Shown here piece after piece: positions 7,262 to 15,166 of a stretch of DNA of 15,166 nt. This DNA is from Phoronis ovalis (lineage: Eukaryota; Phoronida; Phoronidae): NCBI GenBank assembly GCA_028565635.1, contig JAOXYB010028833.1, positions 1-15,166 of the forward strand, given 5' to 3'. Both the position numbers and the translations under genes were made by a program. Every line of letters starts with the position of its first letter. The first letter of the stretch is position 1. Under the pieces are notes generated by a model. The model was given only the letters and a program-made list of their open reading frames with translations, did no database searches and had not been told where the DNA came from.

Positions 7262-9247
7262 AAGAAACAGGATGCGGAAATTAGATACGATATTTAACAT
7301 GTAACCGGGGTGTGCTATTGGTGCGGTATAAAGCGATAAATAAAAGCATGTTGCTTTGATATACAAGTTGTCAAGTGTAAAAAGAGGGACGTATCTAAGA
7401 GACTCCATCATGTAAATATGGTGTGCTTTATCATTTTAACACCTGGTACTTGTTTCTTTTCTTTTCAATTCTGTTCTTATAGGATATACTAGCATACTAA
7501 ACTATCTATGATGGAAATAGTAAAGTGCAATCATAGATGCTAAATGGTAAAAATAAATGGCTAATAATCGCAAAAAAAAATATCAAAATTGTTTAGCACC
7601 GATCGGCTCAGACAATACAAAGAGGTGACAATTCTTGTACTTAATTTTTTATTTTTCCACGATTTATTCTGTATTAATTTTGTGGCTAATAAACTTGAAC
7701 AGAGAATTACAAACCCAACACCCTCTTTTGAACAAACTGAGTCTTGGTTATATTAAACTTTAAGCAGTTTTTACTCTAGAACTAAGAAACTGGTTCCTTA
7801 TTCTAAACTCGCATTTCAATAAGGAAAAATTAGTTGTTTCCTTGTAAATCAGAAGGCACAAGTCGAAAAACATCCAAAACTGTTATATTCAAAAAATTAA
7901 AATATGCGCATTTTCAAATACCTCTATGTGCCACTTTGACTTTTCTGATTTAACAAAAAAAAAACATTGAAAAATTGTTTTACAAGCAAAAACTACACTT
8001 TACATCTACTTGGAACAAACGTATAACCTAACTGTCATCATTATTATATAGCATTAATTATATTTACGCGTGGGCATACGAATAAATTACTTAAATGGAT
8101 AAACAGTATAGTCAAAGCCGTCTCTGATTAATTTATCTCCTAATATTTACTTTTTATTACTGAGGATTCTATTTTGCTTTGTTCAAAAGATTGTTAGACT
8201 ACAGATATGACTACTTTAATTATAAGTTGTCTACAATGCATTAAAACACAGAGTAGATTAAGCGTTATTTGACCTATACATAAAGTTATTATATCGCGAG
8301 TTTTGTTTATATTTTAAAAATAAATTTGGAAACATGGTGCTTCATAATTTATTCCTAACTAATATGTAGGCGTTATGGATTTAAATGTTTAAATTTTTCT
8401 AGCTCTATTTTCCAAAAAGTTTATCATAAGATATTTCTATGATTAAATATAATATAAACATATATGATCAATTTACATAACATTAAGCAGCAGTATCACA
8501 TTAATCCTTACTAATTAATGTGCTAAAAAAACACCAGTTTCCGATATCGTTCATTATTTTGACGATATTTTATCAGGATAATTATTGGGATTTTAGTTTT
8601 TAATAGGTCTTTAATTGTTCCTAAAAATAGAAATTTTGTTCATAGAAGCCACCAAGTTTTTATTTTACTCGGCACACCTTTGTAGTTCCATCTGATATTA
8701 GAGCGCAGTGACTTGTAACAATATACAGTAGTCTATAAAACCATGCAACAAAGGTCCAAAATGTGTTTCGTCTCTTGTTTTTTGGTTTTCAGATGTACCA
8801 ATTGGTAAATAATTACAAACTACATGCACTCTCTAAGATCATTATAGCAGAATGAACGTTATTGTGTATATCAAAAGAAAGTGCAAAAAGTAACTAGAAG
8901 ATATGTATAAACGCAGTGATATTGTAAATCCAAGGATTCTTAATTTATGCTAATTGTTCATGTGATGAAAAGTTTTTCTTACTATTTTAACTCGCTAAAA
9001 ACCAATTTCAACATTTTTCACATAGTGTTTTGACTACTAACCATGGAAATACAGCTACAATGTAACCCAGATAAGAGTAACTACTATCCCTGGAAGTTAA
9101 AAAACAAAACTTTTATCCCGGAAAGCATATTACTAACTTGGAAAAATAATAACAAAGAAAGTAACTACACCAAAAAATACATTTGTTCTGCTAGTAGACT
9201 AATGAAACCGTTGTTCCAGTGTCGATGAATTTTGACAAATTTTTAAC

Positions 9248-9372
9248 ATAGTTATTTGATACTCTAGTAATTATGTTTTTATGGCAATAGTTACTTAATA
9301 CTCTAATCATTCTTTGATATTTTAGTAAGTCTTTTTTATTCCAATTATAGTTAATTAATACTCTAATAATTC
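9248..9372. repeat. Three diverged 26-bp repeats
   Basis: The pattern ATAGTTAnTTnATACTCTA occurs at 9248, 9287 and 9347 with A/T-rich spacers. The spacing is uneven (39 and 60 bp), so it is a loose cluster and not a regular satellite. Confidence 0.7.
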
Positions 9373-9904
9373 CTTTTTTAAAATTCTAATTATAACTTTA
9401 TTATGTACTCGCTATTATTATTATTGTGTATTAATCCCTCATCATTTTTACTAATAAAATTTGAATTACAATGTTAACTGTACTTAAATTGGAGATAAGA
9501 AACCCTAAAATTCCAATTTGAATCGATCTGATCATTTTTTTAAAACCACATCTTCCGATTAACATATGAGTGCCTAATTCGACAATATTGGTAATGTTTA
9601 ATTAATTCATATACGATGCAAAGTAATGGTATTTCCTTGAAGTTGATTGCAACTCCCAAAAAATGGCAACTTTCAATGAATAAATAAATACTTGAAAATA
9701 AGATATTAGCATAATATGAATTTTAGTTAATTGATCTTGATCGTTATATTAAACGTACGCAAATAAGTTTATAATAATCGAAGGTAAGTTATACAAAACT
9801 CACTGATATATAATGTATAGATGCTGTTATAACTCTCTACAAGTAATCTAGGGTTTCATCATACACTTTTAGTAGGCACATGTATTATGTTATATAGTAC
9901 AGGT

Positions 9905-10595
9905 GAGATAGTATAGTATACTCTTCTCCTCCGTGACAAACTGAAAATCATATGTTCTTGTGTTATTTTTAACGTTTTGGTGGAAAAAAGGTTGAAACAT
10001 GTTTTATCAGTGTAAGTGATATACTATCTAACAAGATTCAAAATTTCATAATTTGCGAATATGCCGTTTTCTAAAAAAGATCTTCAGTTTCGCAAATCCC
10101 CGTTACAATTCTCCATTGCCAACAATAAGCATTTGAAACCTGTTCACATGGACTAGTACAATTGGAATCACATAGCTCATTTGAATTTGACCTATAATTA
10201 GCTCTTTTGCCTTTGAATAAAAATGGTGACAATTATGATCCCTTATGAACTCATCTTTTCAAATGTTTATGATGTGCGTAAATATTATTGGAACCCCGCT
10301 CACATTCATTGTATGACGCAATGCTATGTGAGAATACTTGGTTTTATTAGGTGCGGCTGATACTCGCTGAGGTCAAACTTACTAACAGAAATTTATAATG
10401 GGGATTTGGATCGATTTACAAACCATGCTCTAAAAAAAAACAAGATATTCAACAATTATGAAATTTGAAACCTGTTAGATACTATGGGTATCACTCACTC
10501 TGACAAAAATGTTTCAACCTTTTTTCTACTAAAATGTTAAAAATAACATGCGAATTTCAGGGTGACACGGGAGAGTGGGATGTACTGTAGTCGTA
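9905..10595. mobile_element. Fold-back / MITE-like element with ~200-bp inverted arms
   Basis: The arm at about 9905-10110 matches the reverse complement of about 10392-10595. The strongest part contains GGTTGAAACAT preceded by GGAAAAAA near 9982-9999, mirrored by ATGTTTCAACC followed by TTTTTTCT near 10510-10528. The match also covers ATACTATCTAACA against TGTTAGATACTAT, and CAAATCCCC against GGGGATTTG. The arms are diverged, with many substitutions and small indels, so the insertion is old. The ~280-bp centre has no long open frame, so it is non-autonomous. The outer ends and target-site duplication are not certain; AGTAC-like sequence occurs near both ends. Confidence 0.75.
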
Positions 10596-12332
10596 CGTAA
10601 ATACAACTAGTACGTGATCTTATACTTTATACGGGAGACAACTCTTGATAAATGCGTTTTCCGGGTTTGATATATACAACGAATACTTTACGACTTTAGA
10701 GCTCTTATCCTGGATAGTTATATATTTTCTGGGATGGCAAATTTTCCGGGCTAGTGGTTATATTCTTATGTGGATATTATATAAGAATATTTTCCGGCTT
10801 AACAAACGTGTCATAATGAGAATTTCAGCATGATAAAGATCATCGGATTGATACTGAATGTACCATCGTATTATTTTTGCGTATAATTAGTTCGAAAGCA
10901 CAATCATATAAAGTGTTTTCTACCTATATGGTTTTTTAATATTCAGCGTTGAGGAAATACTAAAAAAAAATGTTTACTCTGATCATACATACGCCAACGA
11001 TAATGTATGTAATTAAATACACCTGCCATTCAAAACAATCTGTAACACCGATGGTTATACTGAAATTTTGTTAAGTCGTAACAAACGTGAGTGATTTTGC
11101 GTATAGTGAATTTAAAAAATAATTAAGCATTGGTGGGAAGCAGATATGATATCCCATTAGCAAATTAAATGCTTCTCGGTCACCTTGCCCATAGCAATCA
11201 GCCTCTCGCGTGATTCCGTAGTCTATTAAGCACTTTGGAAACACGCCCCCAGCAGTTTAATCGAATGACTATAAACTGTACATGCACGTCACCAGATTTC
11301 ATACACGTACTTACTACGTTTCACACGTATTATTTATATATGGTGGGTATAGTTTTTGATTATTTTCCGGCTTTCAAGTATTTTTGATTTTGAAAGTAAT
11401 AAAACTGACCGTAAAAAAAAAGACATGAGTGATTTCTTTGATATTTATTTTCATTTAATAGTTTATCACAGCACGATTGCCATTTTTACCATACCCGTTA
11501 TTAACCAAAGCATTTTGTTTTTTAGGTAACTACAGAACCATAGTTTCAATTGCACCAGATACTTCTTCAATTGATTGAGGTTTTTTAAATAAAAATATCG
11601 AATTTTATAACATTATAAAGCATAGATTGACAATGTGAACATGGTTCAATTTATCTGTTGCCAAAACAAAAAATCAAGATTTAAGGACGACGGTGGCTCT
11701 AAAAAAATAAAAGTAGTTTTGTTTTGCATGAAATTGTGATCCAATCGAGTATCTAGAACATTATATGCTATAAAAATAAAGTAACTTATGGATTAAATTA
11801 TGTTGCAAAGAGATCAGTCCTGCGAATTGCGTCAACAGAAGCTACGTTTTACTCTGGAAACGGTGAAAAACAGTCGAAATTGTTATTGACAAAATAAATA
11901 TGAGAAGAAATTAAACTCTGTCAGATGATCAACAGAGAAAATTTCTTTTCAATTCAGGATTCAGCTTTATATGTACCTCATTCCTGAACAAAAGATTGAA
12001 GAATTGTCGGAAGATACAAATGAAATCAACATATTGCTATAGCTACATAATTAACATGATGCCACAAGTACAATTGTTGCATATGTAAAATCTTGGGATA
12101 AATGTTTAATACAATTTATGCGTTGTTGCTTGAGTACGCATCAGATGTGGCATTCACTGTTTGCATTCGTTAAAATATTTAATATATGCTATTGTATGGT
12201 ATAAAATGATGAATGAGATATTCTAGTAAATGACCAGGTTTTCCTTTTATTGAATATTACAAGGATCGCGTTATTAACAATTGTATGGTATTGGGAAAAA
12301 AAATTCATGTAGAATAGCATAATTTCGTTATT
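10596..12332. other. AT-rich region upstream of the GPCR gene
   Basis: It contains four copies of TTTTCCGG (10657, 10742, 10790 and 11363), the reverse of an ETS-type CCGGAAAA core. At 11160-11340 there is a moderately less AT-rich patch. A frame interrupted by two stops runs at 11800-12042. The open frame at 10645-10833 lacks an ATG start and any recognisable motif and is not called. The promoter of the GPCR gene presumably lies in the right-hand part, but no core promoter can be assigned. Confidence 0.55.
11800..12042 (+). pseudogene. Possible decayed ORF, unidentified
   Basis: One frame reads MLQRDQSCELRQQKLRFTLE from 11800, meets TGA at 11887 and TGA at 11926, and continues in the same frame to MYLIPEQKIEELSEDTNEIN and a TAG at 12040. 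The pieces are charged and Gln/Glu-rich, unlike the usual Asn/Lys/Ile/Phe translation of this AT-rich DNA. No family was recognised. It may equally be chance. Confidence 0.2.
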
Positions 12333-13808
12333 ATGGTTGTTCACAATTGCGACGAAATTCCTCCTACAGATTGGTCTAATTTGACCTCAGAGCCAACAAG
12401 TAGTCCAGAGAATGGTACGCTGGGATATGACGTTATTTTATCAGAACATTTAGACTACAAGATATCTTTGGCTTTGTATACATTTTTGTTACCAGTCATC
12501 GTCGTTTTTGGAACCATTGGAAATTTACTATCGTTTGCTGTAATGAGGCGTAAGAAATTACGTCACAATGCTACTTGTTTTTATCTTGCTGTTCTTGCTA
12601 TAGGGGATACATTAGTATTATACATAAGCGGAGCTAGATATTGGGTGGGAAAAATTGGTGGCGTCGACATAAAAATGCTGAATGATCTATCCTGTAAGCT
12701 TATTGGAGGATATCTATACCATTTCTCGCGTCATTTTTCAGTGTGGATAGTGGTTGCTATGACAATAGACAGATGCGCGGCAGTATCATTTCCGCTTCGA
12801 ACGCGGTCTTTAGCCACTGTACGGCATGCTCGTCTGGCTACCATCATTATTGCCATAACTTTGTCTTTAGTTGATGGTATTTTGATTTACGCCTATGAAC
12901 TCGTTTATGATTGCGTTTTTAGGGACAGTAGTATGACGTTACAAGCACGTTGCTACACGGCTGTTTTACGTACCGTGTGGCCTTGGATAGATCTTAGTTT
13001 ATACTCTTTTGTACCTGTTACGTTGCTTGTAGCGTTAAACACTCGTCTAATGTACTCATTACTCGGTTCAGATAAACAACGTAAGAGAATGGTTAGCATT
13101 TCAGGTAAGGCACCTGTGACGCCCAGTCCCATGTCATATCGCAGGTCACGGAACCAGAATATTTCGCGACATTCAAGCCTTCAGCATGACATAACAAGCG
13201 AAAATCAACTGCTTCAAAGGCTTCGTGTTAGCCAAAGTAATATTAGAAGGTTGAACAATGAAGCGTTTGATATAGCAACCAACGGAGCACCTAATAACTT
13301 CGATACCGTAACACAATCTACAAATTCACGACACAGCAAACGTAGGAAGTCGGTAGGCAAAGAAAAACATGTGAACACCTTCACACTGTTGCCTCTGATA
13401 ATTAGTATACCATTTATAATTTGCACCACTCCTATCACGGTCATAGAACTTTTTTATTCTCAAAGTGACAAACTGGATAACACTGACTACGTAGCAACAC
13501 TCAGACTAATCCGAACAGTGTTCTTTATGTTAATGTATTTGAACCATTCTTTTAACTTCTTGCTGTATTGTGTATCTGGTGCTACCTTTCGGAATGAGTT
13601 AACGAAAATGTTGAATTGCAAGATAAAAAGAAACAGACTAGCAAGATCACTGACTATATCGTCACTGTTTACTCACTCACATGGCACTCTGGCAGTAGGC
13701 GAATCATCAGGCGTTACACGAGGTACCATGCTTGATGTTGAGACACGAAGCAGTATCCAACTGCAGACCCTGAACAGTATCAACTTGAAGAATAGTCATA
13801 TATGCTGA
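12333..13808 (+). CDS. Rhodopsin-class (class A) peptide-type GPCR, intronless
   Basis: A 491-residue plasma-membrane receptor with seven hydrophobic segments. ATG 12333 is the first Met after an in-frame TAG at 12315. N-glycosylation sequons lie at N16 and N27. TM1 has GNLLSF (N64) and TM2 has LAVLAIGDT (D92). C121 starts TM3 and probably bonds to C194 or C207 in extracellular loop 2. TM3 ends in DRC (146-148) in place of DRY. TM4 (~166-187) lacks the usual Trp. TM5 has P228. The third intracellular loop (~241-347) is long, basic and Ser-rich. TM6 has CTTP (364-367) in place of CWxP, and TM7 has NHSFNFLLY (404-412) in place of NPxxY. The NHSxNFxLYCxSGxxFR pattern is typical of protostome FMRFamide/TRH/ghrelin-type receptor relatives, so a neuropeptide ligand is inferred. 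The exact ligand cannot be told. Confidence 0.9.
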   Translation: MVVHNCDEIPPTDWSNLTSEPTSSPENGTLGYDVILSEHLDYKISLALYTFLLPVIVVFGTIGNLLSFAVMRRKKLRHNATCFYLAVLAIGDTLVLYISGARYWVGKIGGVDIKMLNDLSCKLIGGYLYHFSRHFSVWIVVAMTIDRCAAVSFPLRTRSLATVRHARLATIIIAITLSLVDGILIYAYELVYDCVFRDSSMTLQARCYTAVLRTVWPWIDLSLYSFVPVTLLVALNTRLMYSLLGSDKQRKRMVSISGKAPVTPSPMSYRRSRNQNISRHSSLQHDITSENQLLQRLRVSQSNIRRLNNEAFDIATNGAPNNFDTVTQSTNSRHSKRRKSVGKEKHVNTFTLLPLIISIPFIICTTPITVIELFYSQSDKLDNTDYVATLRLIRTVFFMLMYLNHSFNFLLYCVSGATFRNELTKMLNCKIKRNRLARSLTISSLFTHSHGTLAVGESSGVTRGTMLDVETRSSIQLQTLNSINLKNSHIC

Positions 13809-13837
13809 TATTTCTTTTCTGCATCTGACTCCACTTC

Positions 13838-13843
13838 AATAAA
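13838..13843 (+). promoter_or_regulatory. Candidate polyadenylation signal AATAAA
   Basis: AATAAA only 29 nt after the GPCR stop codon. It is close, but short 3' UTRs occur. A second hexamer at 14002-14007 is an alternative. Confidence 0.4.
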
Positions 13844-14001
13844 CTCTGCGGATCGCCTTTGTTCGTTGTCATGGATCGACATGGATCCGTACGTGTACAC
13901 GCGTGGTGATTGAACCTGGATTTTGTTAATATTATAACTATACATATATATAGTATCGTTTATTAATATTATAACTACATAACAACGTTTATTTAAGAAC
14001 A

Positions 14002-14007
14002 AATAAA
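14002..14007 (+). promoter_or_regulatory. Candidate polyadenylation signal AATAAA (second)
   Basis: AATAAA about 190 nt after the GPCR stop, giving a more usual 3' UTR length. Confidence 0.4.
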
Positions 14008-15141
14008 AACGGGCATTCGCTATGCCATTGATGTTGCAACAAATACAACATACAATTTACATTACTCCTTTGAAGTCAATTAAAAGATCAAAATTACAAT
14101 ACAATATTAATGTGGACATGTTGTAGTATGCAATGTTCAATGCAATCGTTGCTAGATGCTGCATGGAATCGTATGCAGGACTGACAAATTCGCACTCGAT
14201 ATAACTTCTAAAATATATTTTAACAAAAGTTATGTTTTATTATATGCATTTAAATCAAGTATTTGTTTCTGTTATTTGTCTTTGTCACTATAGTGACTTA
14301 TTTTTAATGTGTCAATTGTTCTTGAGAAAAAATGCAGTGCTTCATTATACAGAGTACATTTTCTTTGAATTCATCATTTTTTCATAATTTGTTTTCTTTT
14401 AAACATCTTTATTAGCAGTTAGCTTGATATTGTTATAGTTTCTAAAGCAGAAAAGACACCTGCTCACTTACATTTACTTTATTAACATCTATTAATATAT
14501 CAATCCTGTATATCGTCCGATATTTAGAACTGATTTGCGTACTACATTTACCACGATCAATTGCATATTGGCATTATTAATCAGAACCTTCTGACGCAAA
14601 TCAAAAATATAGCAACAAACAGAATGCCAGTTCTAACCCATGTGATTTTATTGTGTTAATTTGTTTTTTTAATTTTACGTAGTATAATATACACATCAGT
14701 ACAAGTGTATAGCCACATACCGATATCAAGTTTTTCAAATTAGTGTAATTTTAATTATAACTTACAAAGTACTTACGAAAACGTTCTATAGTGATCCTTC
14801 CTAGTTTTTATCTGACAAAACATTTTAAAGTAAAAAAAATAATTTAATTAAAAAGCAATCAGTCAACAGTACAACAAAAGTGTTTTAAGTTGAATGGTTT
14901 TGATGTCATACATGTAATCCAGACTAACTTTAATCTATTTTGTTTTTGTCAGTTGATACGCCTTCAATGACTTTCTTCTTTTAGCTATCTATCGTTTTAC
15001 TGGCAGTGGATACCAGTTGCAATTTATTAGGTTCCTTGTCCCCATCCCTAGACCAATTCTAGTATTATTCTTGTTTAATTTGTATTTAGTGTGTTTGTAT
15101 CATATCTATGTCATATATTAATGTATAACTGCAAACTTTGC

Positions 15142-15147
15142 AATAAA
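15142..15147 (+). promoter_or_regulatory. AATAAA followed by an ATC-rich tail
   Basis: AATAAA is followed by GTTATCATTATCATTATTC at the window edge. Non-LTR retroposons in marine invertebrates often end in AATAAA plus a short simple repeat such as ATC-containing units. It could also be the end of a long GPCR 3' UTR. Confidence 0.4.
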
Positions 15148-15166
15148 GTTATCATTATCATTATTC

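Larger units (their letters stand above)
7106..9904. other. AT-rich non-coding stretch after the FN3 block
   Basis: No recognisable gene on either strand. An AATAAA at 7256-7261 and another at 7339-7344 lie 150-240 nt past the stop codon and could serve the upstream gene, though such hexamers are common in AT-rich DNA. A possible 12-nt micro-exon lies at 8793-8804. A 61-codon ATG frame at 9043-9228 has no recognised similarity and low-complexity Asn/Lys content, so it is not called. A diverged repeat cluster sits at 9248-9372. Confidence 0.65.
13809..15166 (+). other. 3' region of the GPCR gene and downstream AT-rich DNA
   Basis: It starts with the probable 3' UTR, in which AATAAA occurs at 13838 and 14002. 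A 15-bp repeat TTAATATTATAACTA occurs at 13926-13940 and 13963-13977. The rest is AT-rich without coding signal on either strand. The end of the window carries another AATAAA and an ATC-rich tail. Confidence 0.7.

Noticed and set aside
2831-7601. Shared 13-mer TTGTTTAGCACCG at 2831 and 7589, and shared ATAAGAATGGAT at 1398 and 3985
   Set aside because: Matches of 12-13 bp are expected by chance in a 15-kb AT-rich window, and the flanks do not extend the match.
9043-9228. 61-codon ATG frame (starts MEIQLQCNPD)
   Set aside because: Asn/Lys-rich composition expected from AT-rich DNA, no recognised family, no clear transcript signals. It cannot be supported as a gene.
10645-10833. 62-codon hydrophobic frame resembling a membrane segment
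   Set aside because: It starts from TTG, not ATG. Aromatic and Ile-rich content follows from the AT-rich sequence, and it does not resemble a Tie transmembrane/juxtamembrane exon.
13214-14002. Antisense frames over and after the GPCR 3' end
   Set aside because: The first is opposite the GPCR coding sequence and the second is in its 3' region; neither has a recognisable product.
1-15166. CRISPR arrays, operons, bacterial terminators, tRNA or rRNA genes
   Set aside because: None seen. The repeats lack regular spacing and spacers, the genes have spliceosomal introns, and no structural RNA could be recognised by eye. A tRNA or covariance-model scan was not possible here.

Overview
This window looks like nuclear DNA from an invertebrate animal. 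It is strongly AT-rich, the left-hand gene is broken into small exons by GT-AG introns, AATAAA signals follow genes, and several fold-back (hairpin) repeats sit in introns and intergenic DNA. The left gene resembles the expanded Tie-like receptors of lophotrochozoans, and the right gene is a divergent peptide-type GPCR. Together they suggest a mollusc or another marine lophotrochozoan, but that is inference; no species-diagnostic sequence was recognised.

Layout. Positions 146-7105 (+) hold the 3' part of a multi-domain extracellular protein gene. I could place twelve exons, and together they give one uninterrupted frame of 736 complete codons. The order is two 8-cysteine EGF/laminin-EGF modules, one Ig-like domain, then five fibronectin type III (FN3) domains. 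EGF-Ig-FN3 is the order of Tie/angiopoietin-receptor ectodomains. The 5' part lies outside the window. The visible frame stops exactly at the end of the last FN3 domain (TAA at 7103), and I found no transmembrane or tyrosine kinase exon after it. The copy is therefore either a secreted or truncated Tie-like ectodomain, or the kinase half lies beyond the window across a very long intron.

Positions 7106-12332 are a 5.2-kb AT-rich stretch with no convincing gene. It holds a ~690-bp fold-back element (about 9905-10595), a small diverged repeat cluster (9248-9372), a possible decayed ORF (11800-12042) and four copies of an ETS-like CCGGAAAA octamer (10657-11370).

Positions 12333-13808 (+) are an intronless 491-residue rhodopsin-class GPCR with altered hallmark motifs (DRC for DRY, CTTP for CWxP, NFLLY for NPxxY) and a long basic third intracellular loop. 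AATAAA signals follow at 13838 and 14002. The last 1.3 kb is AT-rich and ends with AATAAA followed by an ATC-rich tail, like the 3' end of a transcript or retroposon.

Working relationship. Nothing shows that the two genes act together. One is an adhesion or ligand-binding ectodomain and the other a G-protein-coupled receptor. They share strand and proximity only, unless the GPCR is nested in a large intron of the first gene.
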